A DNA stretch of 64,000 nt. Origin: Sneathiella aquimaris. GTDB lineage: Bacteria > Pseudomonadota > Alphaproteobacteria > Sneathiellales > Sneathiellaceae. Below the pieces are notes generated by a model, which did not search any database, was not told where the DNA came from, and saw only the letters and a program-made list of their open reading frames with translations. Positions 9,839 through 19,300 of this stretch are shown in pieces; within the stretch, counting starts at the first letter, position 1; every line of letters begins with the position of its first letter. The DNA lies in assembly GCF_026409565.1 (NCBI RefSeq), contig NZ_CP112881.1, positions 620,001-684,000 of the forward strand, read 5' to 3'. Both the position numbers and the translations under genes were made by a program.

Positions 9839-11125
9839 ATGACAGAAGAAAAACTGGCTGAGATTTTTAATCAGTTTTGGGGATATGTTGTTCAATCCCT
9901 TTCAGAGCCTCAAATCCTTGTACAGATCGGCGCAATCATCATTGGATATGGCCTCGCTCATATCGTTACCCCGAAAATCCAGCATTCCCTTGACGAACTA
10001 CAGAAGAAGATATCAGGAGCGTTTTTTCTCAAGATTGCGGACGCTGTTTTTTCAGTAACCCGTCCTGCCATCTGGCTGATCATCCAGTTTCTTGTCTTGG
10101 CGGGGATACAGGGGACAGGGCATCCTTCTTCCATTCTAAGTGTCACCTGTTCGCTCTTGAGTGCGTGGGTTGTCATTCATATTTTTACCCGCCTGATGCA
10201 GAACACTACCTGGGCTCGTCTGGTTGCTTTGTGTGTCTGGGTGATTGCGGCGCTGAATATTGTCGGCCTGCTGACGCCGACACTCGAATTCCTTGATAGT
10301 CTTGCTTTCAGTTTCGGGGATACGCAGATTTCAATGCTGAAAATCGCCAAGGGCGTTGTGGCAAGCATTATTGTTTTCTGGATCTTTCTGGGTGTCTCCC
10401 GTTTTACCGAAGCCCGCATCTACAAATCCAAAGCCCTGACACCTTCGGTTCAGGTGTTGCTGGCAAAACTTATTCGGGTCGGCCTTATCGCCGCGGCGAT
10501 TTTGATCGTTTTATCCAACTCGGGCATTAACATAACAGCCTTCGCGGTTTTCAGTGGTGCGCTGGGTGTTGGTATCGGCTTTGGCCTACAAAAGGTTGTG
10601 TCCAATCTGATCAGCGGCGTTATTTTGCTTTTGGATAAAAGTATAAAGCCCGGCGATGTGATTGAGGTTGGTCAAACATACGGCAGGGTTCATTCTATGG
10701 GCGCCCGATATGCGTCTGTTATTACCCGCGATTCAATGGAGTTTTTAATCCCGAACGAGGATCTGATTACACAGCAGGTTGTGAATTGGTCTTACAGTTC
10801 AAAGAATGTTCGTTTAAGGACGCCGATCGGTGTGGGGTATGGGTGCAATATTCCCGATGTTATCAAGTTGGCGGAAGAGGCAGCAGCCAGCCAAAAACGA
10901 GTATTGAAAACACCCGCGCCACGGTGCCTGATGCGCGGGTTCGGGGATAGTTCCATTAATCTGGAGCTGCGTTTTTGGATTGCCGACCCAGAGGCGGGCT
11001 GCGCCAATATTACGAGCGATGTTCTGATCGCCGTTTGGCAAATTTTCCGGGATAATGATGTGGATATTCCTTTCCCGCAACGGGACGTGCGTGTCCAGAT
11101 GGTCGAAAAACCCGAAACATCCTGA
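9839..11125 (+). CDS. MscS-family mechanosensitive ion channel
   Basis: Inner-membrane channel that opens under membrane tension to release solutes. The 428-residue protein has about five predicted membrane segments, ending with the glycine/alanine-rich pore helix FAVFSGALGVGIGFGLQKVV and the family segment SNLISGVILLLDKSIKPGD, then the beta domain (VEVGQTYGRV-like, PNEDLITQQVVNWS) and the alpha/beta cytoplasmic cage. It is longer than E. coli MscS (286 residues) because of extra N-terminal membrane segments. ATG preceded by AGGAGGG. Monocistronic as far as I can see. Confidence 0.93.
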   Translation: MTEEKLAEIFNQFWGYVVQSLSEPQILVQIGAIIIGYGLAHIVTPKIQHSLDELQKKISGAFFLKIADAVFSVTRPAIWLIIQFLVLAGIQGTGHPSSILSVTCSLLSAWVVIHIFTRLMQNTTWARLVALCVWVIAALNIVGLLTPTLEFLDSLAFSFGDTQISMLKIAKGVVASIIVFWIFLGVSRFTEARIYKSKALTPSVQVLLAKLIRVGLIAAAILIVLSNSGINITAFAVFSGALGVGIGFGLQKVVSNLISGVILLLDKSIKPGDVIEVGQTYGRVHSMGARYASVITRDSMEFLIPNEDLITQQVVNWSYSSKNVRLRTPIGVGYGCNIPDVIKLAEEAAASQKRVLKTPAPRCLMRGFGDSSINLELRFWIADPEAGCANITSDVLIAVWQIFRDNDVDIPFPQRDVRVQMVEKPETS

Positions 11126-11201
11126 CTCTTCGTTTTCAAATCAGGATCCACCCACAGTTCATCCTTGTTCTGACGGCAGTTTTCTTTTGGAAAAAGGCAT
11201 T

Positions 11202-11229
11202 TTGATACGCTTTACCTCCGCCGTATTAT
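11202..11229 (+). promoter_or_regulatory. Probable promoter of zur-znuC-znuB
   Basis: TTGATA (11202-11207), a 16-bp spacer and TATTAT (11224-11229) give a good sigma-70-like promoter about 38 bp before the zur ATG. The Zur-like palindrome starts at the next base, exactly over the expected transcription start. Confidence 0.6.
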
Positions 11230-11242
11230 GTTATAATGTAAC
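11230..11242. promoter_or_regulatory. Probable Zur operator
   Basis: GTTATAATGTAAC is a 13-bp palindrome with a single mismatched pair. It closely resembles the GTTATAnnATAAC-type Zur boxes of alphaproteobacteria (family knowledge). Position over the start site of the promoter feeding zur-znuCB predicts zinc-dependent autorepression. Confidence 0.7.
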
Positions 11243-11267
11243 GCTCTTATTCCTGATGAGGTGGGTT

Positions 11268-11729
11268 ATGCACGAATGCCACGAACATGCACTCTGTGTT
11301 GAAGATGCTGTTCAAGCGGCGAACCGTATCTGTGATGAACGCGGTTTGCGCTTCACAGACTTACGGCGACGGGTTCTTGAACTGGTCTGGGAAAATCATG
11401 GATCAGCCAAAGCATATGATCTGTTGGAAAAACTGGGTTCCGACTATAGTGCAAAGCCCCCAACCGTTTATCGCGCACTTGATTTTCTACAAGAAAATGG
11501 ATTGGTTCATAAAATTAACAGCCTGAATGCCTATGTTGGCTGTAGCCATCCGTTGAAGCATCAGGATTGCTTTTTCCTAATCTGTTCTGTCTGTAATGAG
11601 GTGCAGGAATGTTGTACGGGCCAAATCGTGGATGTCGTTCGTGATATGGCTAAAAAAAGCCATTTCTCGCCCCATCACACCACATTGGAAATAGAAGGTG
11701 AATGCGAAAAGTGCGAGGCACGAAGCTAG
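11268..11729 (+). CDS. zur: Fur-family zinc uptake regulator Zur
   Basis: Zinc-responsive repressor. I start at the ATG at 11268 (MHECHEHALCVEDAV) with GAGGTGG just upstream; the frame is open further 5' but that part overlaps mscS and is not family-like. The 153 residues hold the Fur winged helix (LRFTDLRRRVLELVW, YSAKPPTVYRALDFLQENG) and the dimerisation/metal domain with HPLKHQDCFFLICSVCNEVQ and a terminal CEKCEARS, a C-x2-C pair that would form the structural zinc site. It is immediately followed by znuC and preceded by a Zur-like palindrome, which supports Zur over Fur, Mur or PerR. Confidence 0.92.
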   Translation: MHECHEHALCVEDAVQAANRICDERGLRFTDLRRRVLELVWENHGSAKAYDLLEKLGSDYSAKPPTVYRALDFLQENGLVHKINSLNAYVGCSHPLKHQDCFFLICSVCNEVQECCTGQIVDVVRDMAKKSHFSPHHTTLEIEGECEKCEARS

Positions 11730-11733
11730 TTAA

Positions 11734-12591
11734 ATGGATAGTTTGATCTCTGCGAAACATGTCTGTGTTTCCCGCGACTCTCAGGACATCCTGAAAGACA
11801 TTTCCCTTGATATTGCAGAACAGGATTTTGTGACGATTATCGGGCCGAACGGGGCCGGAAAATCGATGCTGCTTAAATGCCTGATGGGTTTCTATCCCCC
11901 AGACAGTGGCCATGTCACCATGCGAAAGGGTCTGGTAATGGGCTATGTGCCGCAGCGTCTGGTGGCTGACCCGACTATTCCGATAACGGCGCGTAGATTT
12001 CTGACGTTACGCCGAAAAACCGACAAGGCTGGATTAAAGCATGTTATTGAGGAAACGGAAGTCGGCGACTTTCTTGATAAACCGCTGGCCGTTTTGTCGG
12101 GAGGACAATTGCAACGTATCCTTCTGGCCCGTGCCCTATTGAATAGTCCTGACCTGCTTGTGCTGGACGAGCCTGCCCAAAACCTTGATATCACTGGACA
12201 GCTTTCTTTCTACAAATTGCTGGATCGTGTTTATCGAGAACGGAAAATGAGCGTTTTAATGGTTTCTCATGACCTGCATCTGGTTATGTCGTCGACCCGC
12301 AATGTCATCTGTCTGGCACAGGAAATCTGTTGTCACGGAGAACCTCGTGATGTGACAAAAGACCCCGAATTCATTTCATTGTTTGGAACGGATATGGCGG
12401 AGTTGATGGCAAGCTATCAACATCACCATTTTCATGATGACGATCCCCATCATCATCTTCACGCTCACAATTTTACGCACCCCCACACTCATCTTCATAC
12501 CGGGGCCGACATTTGTGAGGAGGACCATCTTCAGGAACTAAGCGGCGCTGACGAAAAAACTGCCGGATCAGGGACGCATAAACATGGTTGA
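11734..12591 (+). CDS. znuC: Zinc ABC transporter ATPase ZnuC with histidine-rich tail
   Basis: Energises high-affinity zinc import. ATP-binding signatures: Walker A GPNGAGKS, ABC signature LSGGQLQRILLARALL, Walker B LLVLDEPAQ and a switch His in MVSHDLHLV. The core matches ZnuC (about 250 residues) but the last roughly 65 residues are loaded with His (16 His, for example HHHFHDDDPHHHLHAH), plausibly a zinc-binding buffer or sensor. Starts 4 bp after zur and overlaps znuB by 8 bp. The periplasmic binding protein gene znuA is not in the window. Confidence 0.93.
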   Translation: MDSLISAKHVCVSRDSQDILKDISLDIAEQDFVTIIGPNGAGKSMLLKCLMGFYPPDSGHVTMRKGLVMGYVPQRLVADPTIPITARRFLTLRRKTDKAGLKHVIEETEVGDFLDKPLAVLSGGQLQRILLARALLNSPDLLVLDEPAQNLDITGQLSFYKLLDRVYRERKMSVLMVSHDLHLVMSSTRNVICLAQEICCHGEPRDVTKDPEFISLFGTDMAELMASYQHHHFHDDDPHHHLHAHNFTHPHTHLHTGADICEEDHLQELSGADEKTAGSGTHKHG

Positions 12592-13393
12592 CCCTTTTAT
12601 TCTTCGAGCGTTGGCCGCTGGTGCGGGTATTGCCCTGATCGCGGGCCCTTTGGGTTGTTTTGTCGTGTGGCGACGGATGGCTTATTTTGGGGATTCTCTG
12701 GCCCATAGTGCCTTATTGGGCATCGCACTGGGGTTGCTGACCGGAATCAGCAGTAATCTGGGCACTGTTCTGGTTTGCAGCGGTTTTGCTCTCATTCTGT
12801 TATGGCTTCAGCATACCCGTATTCTGGCCACCGATACATTGCTGGGTATATTGGCGCATGCGGCTTTATCTATTGGTATGGTCGCCCTTAGTTTTGCCGG
12901 GAATCAACGATTTGACCTGCAATCTTATCTGTTTGGCGACATCCTGACGGTTCGCACTGAAGAGTTATACTGGATATTCGGGGGCGGCGCGCTGGTCCTT
13001 GTATTGTTGCTGAAAAACTGGCTGGCCCTTACCCTGATGACCATTCATGAAGATCTGGCAAAGGCAGAAGGGGTCAAGACATTCTGGGTCAACCTGATGT
13101 TGATGTTGCTGATGACCATAGTTGTTGCAGTTTCCATTCGCATTGTTGGAATTTTATTGATTACTTCTTTACTCGCTATTCCGGCGGCAACAGCCCGTCA
13201 ATGGGTGCAGAGCCCGGAAGCAATGGCCATTCTTGCCGCATTTTTTGGTCTATGTGCCGTTGTCGGAGGGATCTTTGGCTCTGCGTATCTGGATACGCCT
13301 ACAGGGCCTTCCATCGTAACAGCGGCAACTATCATGTTTGCTTTTTTGTTTCCACTCTCTCAGCTATTGCAAAAGTATCGGGGCATCCGTTAG
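12584..13393 (+). CDS. znuB: Zinc ABC transporter permease ZnuB
   Basis: Inner-membrane permease of the ABC-3 family, partner of ZnuC. The 269-residue protein is hydrophobic throughout with about eight membrane segments; it opens with FILRALAAGAGIALIAGPLG, then VWRRMAYFGDSLAHSALLG, the conserved early signature of ZnuB/MntB permeases, and later VVAVSIRIVGILLITSLLAI. Its ATG lies inside the end of znuC (8-bp overlap), indicating translational coupling in the zur-znuC-znuB operon. Confidence 0.95.
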   Translation: MVDPFILRALAAGAGIALIAGPLGCFVVWRRMAYFGDSLAHSALLGIALGLLTGISSNLGTVLVCSGFALILLWLQHTRILATDTLLGILAHAALSIGMVALSFAGNQRFDLQSYLFGDILTVRTEELYWIFGGGALVLVLLLKNWLALTLMTIHEDLAKAEGVKTFWVNLMLMLLMTIVVAVSIRIVGILLITSLLAIPAATARQWVQSPEAMAILAAFFGLCAVVGGIFGSAYLDTPTGPSIVTAATIMFAFLFPLSQLLQKYRGIR

Positions 13394-13460
13394 GGGGCGT
13401 TTACATCTTCTGCCTGCACGACTACCATGCGTAAATCGCCTGAAAATAAAAGAGAATGTA

Positions 13461-13859
13461 ATGATACAAAAAACGATTGAGAACTGGCACGAACTGTTAA
13501 AAACAAAAGACGTGGCGGGGCTGGATGCAATTTTGCACGATGATGTTGTTTTTCATTCTCCTGTCGTTCACACCCCACAAAAAGGGAAGCAGATTACGAC
13601 CTTGTATCTTGCCGCCGCGTTTAACGTTTTGAACGGCGATGATTTCAAATATTTACGAGAGGTGATCGGTGGGCAAGAGGCGGTTCTGGAATTTCAAACT
13701 GTCATTGATGGGATCACGTTAAACGGTGTCGATATGATATCCTGTGATGAAAATGGGTTGATTACAGACTTTAAAGTAATGGTAAGGCCCTTAAAAGCAG
13801 TCAATCTGATCCACCAGAAAATGGGCGAAATGCTGGCGGCCCTGGGTAAGGCTTCCTAA
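13461..13859 (+). CDS. NTF2/SnoaL-like small protein
   Basis: A 132-residue cytoplasmic protein with the cone-shaped NTF2/SnoaL-like pattern: N-terminal helix IENWHELLKTKDVAGLDAIL, then DDVVFHSPVV and a mixed beta C-terminal part. Start chosen at the ATG at 13461 (MIQKTIENW), which has AGAGAA upstream; the longer frame runs into znuB. Members are enzymes or small-ligand binders; no catalytic assignment is possible. It sits 67 bp behind znuB and could be read through from the zinc operon, but nothing ties it to zinc. Confidence 0.75.
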   Translation: MIQKTIENWHELLKTKDVAGLDAILHDDVVFHSPVVHTPQKGKQITTLYLAAAFNVLNGDDFKYLREVIGGQEAVLEFQTVIDGITLNGVDMISCDENGLITDFKVMVRPLKAVNLIHQKMGEMLAALGKAS

Positions 13860-13903
13860 GTCAGGCTTAGCAACTCAAGCAATCCGCATAAGGAAAGACA
13901 GGA

Positions 13904-15679
13904 ATGTCAGTCGACCAGATCATTCTATTTACGTTATTTGCCACTGTTTTTATCTTCCTTCTCTGGGGACGCTGGCGGTATGACCTTGTTGCGTTTATCG
14001 CCTTGATTATTGGGCTGGTTCTGGGGGTGGTTCCGACCAGTGAAGCCTTTTCCGGATTTGGTCATCCGGCGACAATTATTGTAGCGCTGGTTCTGGTTGT
14101 CTCTCGTGGTCTCGTCAAATCCGGGGCGATCGACATGATCACCAGGAAACTGACGGCAATGGAACTCGGATTGTCGCGGCATATTATCGCGATGAGTGGA
14201 TTGGGCGCTGTATTCTCCGCCTTCATGAATAATGTCGCTGCGTTAGCGATATTAATGCCTGTTGATCTTCAGGCTGCGAAAAAAGCGGAACGGTCGCCCC
14301 GAATTACGCTGATGCCGCTGGCTTTTGCGACTATTTTGGGCGGGATGATCACGCTTATCGGTACGCCGCCCAATATCATAATTGCGGCTTACCGGGAACA
14401 GGCGCTGGGCGAAGCTTTTGGAATGTTTGATTTCGCGCCTGTCGGTTTATCCTGTGCGGTTGTTGGAATAGCGTTTGTCGCTTTTTTCGGCTGGCGCTTA
14501 ATCCCGGTAAGCGAAAAAGACAAAAACCCCACAGGTGATCTTCTTGATCTGGAAGGATATGTGGCTGAACTGATTGTCGTAGAAGGCACGGATGTGATCG
14601 GCAATATGGTGCGGGATCTGGATGCGGTTGCTGAAGAAAATGACGTGTCGATTGTTGGCCTGGTCCGAAATAACCGGCGCCTTGCAGGATACGCGCGCAA
14701 CGTGGAAATCAAGGCGAAAGACATTCTGGTTGTCGAGGCAGGACCCCAATCCATTGATCAGTTCAGAGGCGCGCTGAAACTTGAATTCGATGGCGAAAAA
14801 CGTCATGAGAAAGTTGCCTCAGGCGGTATGACGCTGACAGAAGTTGTGGTGCCGGAAAATTCCGTCATCGTCGGGCGCTCAGCGTTGTCCCTGCGCTTGC
14901 TGGCACGGCACGGCGTTACCTTGCTGGGGGTCTCTCGGCAGGGGAAGCGGTTTCGCGAACGGGTACGCCGTCTTGACATTGAAGCCGGTGATATTCTGTT
15001 GCTGCTTGGCCCATCGGAACGGGTAAATGACGGTATCAATTGGCTCGGTGTTTTACCCTTGGCAGAGCGTGGCCTGTCCGTCACCCAATATAAGAAAGCA
15101 TGGCTGGCAACGGGCATATTTGCGGCGGCCATTGGTGTTGCCAGTTTTGGAGGTCTGTATCTTGCCGTTGCGCTGGCCATTGTTGTGGCAGCTTATATCC
15201 TGCTCGAAATCGTGCCTATTCACGAAGTCTATCAGCAGATTGAATGGCCCGTGATCGTGCTTTTGGGATCAATGATCCCGTTGGGGGCTGCACTGGAAGC
15301 ATCGGGCGGCACGGGCCTGCTGGCACAATCCATTGTTAGTTTGACCGATGGGTTGCCGACTATCGCCGTTCTGGCCGCGCTGATGATTGTTATCATGACC
15401 TTGTCAGACGTTTTGAATAACACAGCAACTGCTGTTGTCGGGGCGCCGATTGCGGTGGATGTTGCGAACCGCCTGGGGGTTAGTCCCGATCCGTTTCTGA
15501 TGGCCGTGGCTGTTGCCGCGTCCTGCGCCTTTTTAACCCCAATCGGACACAAGAACAATACGTTGATCATGGGGCCGGGTGGCTACAAATTCGGTGATTA
15601 CTGGCGTATGGGGTTGCCGCTGGAAGTTCTTATCGTTGGCATCGCCACACCATCCATTTTGTTTTTCTGGCCGTTATAA
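13904..15679 (+). CDS. SLC13-family permease with two RCK_C (TrkA-C) domains
   Basis: Inner-membrane anion/citrate-type permease of the ArsB/NhaD-DASS superfamily. Layout of the 591 residues: N-terminal membrane half with FSAFMNNVAALAILMPV and TLIGTPPNIIIAAYREQ (the family's substrate-loop motif); two central cytosolic TrkA-C domains at about 215-300 and 305-385 (ELIVVEGTDVIGNMV; TEVVVPENSVIVGRSALSLR); C-terminal membrane half with SDVLNNTATAVVGAPIA. The protein type is widespread as a putative sulfate, dicarboxylate or metal-oxyanion transporter; the ligand cannot be assigned. AAGGAAAG precedes the ATG. Confidence 0.88.
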   Translation: MSVDQIILFTLFATVFIFLLWGRWRYDLVAFIALIIGLVLGVVPTSEAFSGFGHPATIIVALVLVVSRGLVKSGAIDMITRKLTAMELGLSRHIIAMSGLGAVFSAFMNNVAALAILMPVDLQAAKKAERSPRITLMPLAFATILGGMITLIGTPPNIIIAAYREQALGEAFGMFDFAPVGLSCAVVGIAFVAFFGWRLIPVSEKDKNPTGDLLDLEGYVAELIVVEGTDVIGNMVRDLDAVAEENDVSIVGLVRNNRRLAGYARNVEIKAKDILVVEAGPQSIDQFRGALKLEFDGEKRHEKVASGGMTLTEVVVPENSVIVGRSALSLRLLARHGVTLLGVSRQGKRFRERVRRLDIEAGDILLLLGPSERVNDGINWLGVLPLAERGLSVTQYKKAWLATGIFAAAIGVASFGGLYLAVALAIVVAAYILLEIVPIHEVYQQIEWPVIVLLGSMIPLGAALEASGGTGLLAQSIVSLTDGLPTIAVLAALMIVIMTLSDVLNNTATAVVGAPIAVDVANRLGVSPDPFLMAVAVAASCAFLTPIGHKNNTLIMGPGGYKFGDYWRMGLPLEVLIVGIATPSILFFWPL

Positions 15680-15683
15680 TCCA

Positions 15684-16142
15684 TTAGTCCGGTATGTTGA
15701 ACGTCACTGTGTCGACAACGGATTCCAGAACGATATAGGTGCTTGTCTGCTGTACTTTGGGGAGCTGGGCAATCGTCGTTCCCAGAAAATGGCGATAGTC
15801 TGTTACGTCTTTTGTTCTGATTTTGAGCAGATAATCAAAATTCGCGGCGACCATGTGGCAGGCTTGTATTTGCGGGACCTTTTGAACAGCAAGATTAAAC
15901 TCCTGCAAAGCCGCGGTTGTGGTATCGTTGAGGGTAACCTGTACGAAAGCAATGTGACCGGCATCCAACTGGGCAGGATTTAGGTGTGCCCCGTATCCTT
16001 GTATGGCCCCCGTTGCTTCCAGTCTCTTTAATCGTTCAATACACGGTGTCTTGGTCAATCCAACCCGCGCTGCCAGTTCAGTCATTGTGATTCGAGCATT
16101 TTTTTGCATTTCTGCCAGTATTTTCTTATCGATTTTATCCAT
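15684..16142 (-). CDS. putR: Lrp/AsnC-family activator of putA
   Basis: 152-residue leucine-responsive-type regulator: N-terminal helix-turn-helix (MTELAARVGLTKTPCIERLK) and C-terminal RAM ligand-binding domain (VTLNDTTTAALQEF, VAANFDYLLKIRTKDVTDYR). It is divergent from putA with a 174-bp shared intergenic region, the arrangement known for PutR/PrdR, which activates proline dehydrogenase in response to proline in alphaproteobacteria. The role is inferred from family and context; both are strong. Confidence 0.9.
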   Translation of the reverse strand: MDKIDKKILAEMQKNARITMTELAARVGLTKTPCIERLKRLEATGAIQGYGAHLNPAQLDAGHIAFVQVTLNDTTTAALQEFNLAVQKVPQIQACHMVAANFDYLLKIRTKDVTDYRHFLGTTIAQLPKVQQTSTYIVLESVVDTVTFNIPD

Positions 16143-16181
16143 TTGACTGCTTTTATTAAGAATTTCAGGAAATTAGGAGAG

Positions 16182-16212
16182 CATAAGTAACATAAGTAGT
16201 TCAATTGTTCAA
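16182..16212. promoter_or_regulatory. Direct repeats in putR-putA intergenic region
   Basis: CATAAGTA occurs at 16182-16189 and 16191-16198 (9-bp period), followed by GTTCAA at 16199-16204 and 16207-16212. Closely spaced repeats like these are typical of Lrp-family binding regions; PutR binding here is an inference. Confidence 0.4.
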
Positions 16213-16316
16213 AAAATGTAAGAATTTTGGTCTCGATGACTAGTTGATTTGCCCTAAACTCTCCGCCGAGACCTTGCTGTATTTTGTCTGCTGGCTCTGA
16301 TTTGAAGGGGTTCCCG

Positions 16317-19300
16317 ATGGAAATGAAATTTGAAAACCATGAAACTGTTTTGCGCAATGTCATTCGGGGCGCGCATCTGGCCGATGAAGAAAAGGCGATA
16401 CAAACCCTGACTGATTATCTGTCCATGTCAGAAAACACGCGCGAAGCGCTGGTCTCGGATGCAGCAGATCTTGTTCGTCAGCTTCGCCGGGCAAAAAATC
16501 CCGGATTAATGGAAACTTTTCTCGGTGAATATGGTCTCAGCACGGAAGAGGGAGTGGCTCTCATGTGCCTGGCCGAAGCACTCCTGAGGGTTCCAGATGA
16601 CTCGACAATCGATATGCTAATCAGTGACAAGATCGCCCCGGCGGACTGGGGTCAGCATTTGGGTCACTCCACGTCGCCATTGGTGAATGCTTCAACCTGG
16701 GCGCTGATGCTGACAGGCAAGGTGATTTCACCCAAGGAAACAGAAAACTGGGACGTTGTCAGCAACATCAAGCATCTGATTAAGCGCGCTGGAGAGCCTG
16801 TTATTCGGAAGGCTGTTGCCCAATCGATGAAGATTTTGGGGCACCAGTTTGTTCTGGGCCGTGATATTTCTGAGGCCATGCAGCGAGCAAAAGGGATGGA
16901 GGATAAGGGATATCAGTATTCATACGATATGCTGGGGGAGGCCGCCCGGACGGCGAAGGACGCACGGAAGTATTTCTTAAGTTATTCCCGCGCAATCGCC
17001 CGGCTTTCGGAGGCCGCGTATCATTCTGATATCCGCGACAACCCCGGTATTTCAATCAAGCTTTCCGCCTTGCACCCAAGATACGAGTTTTTGCAGAAAG
17101 AGCGGGTGCTGGAAGAACTGGTGCCCCGGGTTCTCAGCCTTGCCGAGCAGGCTAAAAATGCGCAGATGGGTTTTAATATCGATGCAGAAGAGGCAGATCG
17201 GCTGGATTTGTCGCTTGATGTTATTGAGGCTGTCTTTTCTCAGAAGGATTTAAGAGGGTGGGACGGTTTTGGCGTTGTTGTACAGGCTTATAGTCCGCGC
17301 GCCTTTTATGTTCTTGATTGGTGTTATAATCTGGCAAAGCGCCTGAACAGGCGGATCATGGTTCGTTTGGTGAAAGGGGCATATTGGGATACAGAAATCA
17401 AGCTGGCCCAGGTAGAAGGGTTGCCCGGATATCCCGTCTTTACCAAAAAGGCAGCGACGGATGTGAGCTATATGGCCTGTGCGAAAAAGTTGCTGTCGAT
17501 GACCGATCATGTTTACCCGCAATTTGCCACCCATAATGCTTATTCAATGACGGCTATAATGGCGCTGGCAGGTGACGAGAGAAACTTTGAATTTCAGCGG
17601 TTGCACGGTATGGGTGAAGGACTGCACGACATCGTCAAGAAAGAAAATTCGACACGTTGCCGGATTTACGCCCCGGTTGGTGTGCATGAGGATCTTCTGG
17701 CGTATCTGGTGCGCAGGTTACTGGAAAACGGTGCCAATAGTTCATTTGTCAATCAGGTGCTGGATGAAAAGGTGCCCGCGCGGGATGTGGTGCGCGATCC
17801 AATTTCGCTTTTGGACGGGGTTACTGAACACTCTACGTTCAAACTCCCGGCACCAAAGAACATCTTCCCGGATGGGCGGATTAATTCAGACGGGATGAAC
17901 CTTTCGGACCCTGCGGTGCTCGATGAATTTCTGTCGAAGCGTGCTCAGTTCGAAGGGAAGCAATGGACAGCGGGTCCGATCCTCAACGGAACAGAAGAGG
18001 TTGGCGAGGCGCAAGCGGTCATCAATCCTGCGGATCTTCAGGATAGTGTTGGGCATGTTTCATCTGCGACGCTTGAACAAGTGGAAAACGCGGTGCAAAT
18101 CGCGATCGCAGGACAGGTTGCCTGGGCGAGACGCCATGCCACAGAACGCAGTCAGATTCTTCGGCAGATTGCTGATCTTTATGAAGAAAATCGCGTTGAA
18201 CTGATGACAATTTTAGGCCGGGAGGCTGGAAAGTCTCTGCTGGATGGATTGAGCGAAGTCCGCGAGGCCGTCGACTTTTGCCGATTCTATGCGAATGAAG
18301 CGGAGAAAGAAGCGTTGTCCGCTTCGGGCGATGCATTAGGAGTTTTCGTTTGTATATCACCCTGGAATTTTCCGCTTGCCATCTTTACCGGTCAAATAGT
18401 TGCGGCGTTGGTAACCGGGAATGCTGTATTGGCAAAACCGGCTGAGCAGACGCCGCTTATCGCGTCTTTTGCGGCCCGGTTGATGCTCAAGGCAGGGGTT
18501 CCTGATGACGTGCTCCAGCTGGTGCCAGGTGCCGGGCAGCTTATCGGGAACGCTCTTGTATCGCGGCCCGATATCGCTGGTGTCTGCTTTACGGGGTCAA
18601 CCGATACCGCGAAGGTAATTTGCCGCGCAATGGCGGATCAGGGGGCAGCCTACGCACCCTTTATTGCTGAAACCGGCGGGATCAACGCGATGGTTGTTGA
18701 TTCTACAGCCCTTCCCGAGCAGGCCGTGCGCGATATCGTAGCATCTGCCTTTCAAAGCGCTGGCCAACGCTGTTCCGCATTGCGGGTCCTGTATGTTCAG
18801 GAAGATGTGGCGGAGAGAACGATTTCAATGCTGAAAGGGGCGATGGATGAATTGATCATTGGAAACCCTTTGAACATCGATATCGATGCGGGTCCGGTTA
18901 TTGATACGAAAGCGAAACAAAATATTGAAACCTATTGTGCTGCTATGGAAGAAAAAGGGGCGTTGCTGAAAAAGGTCCTTCCCAACGACGCGGTCGCTTC
19001 ATCAGGACATTATGTTGCGGCTTCGCTGTTCCGGATTAATGGCATCCATGAATTGGAACGGGAAGTTTTTGGCCCCGTGCTGCATGTGGCAACCTATAAA
19101 GCAGATCAGGTTGAGCAGGTCATAGATGCCATAAACAATACTGGGTTTGGACTGACAATGGGATTGCATACCCGAGTGGATGGTCGTGTCCAAAGCTTTG
19201 CGGAAAAAGCAAAGGTTGGCAATCTGTATGTGAACCGAAATCAGATTGGGGCTGTTGTCGGGGTTCAGCCTTTTGGCGGCGAAGGGTTGTCGGGCACTGG

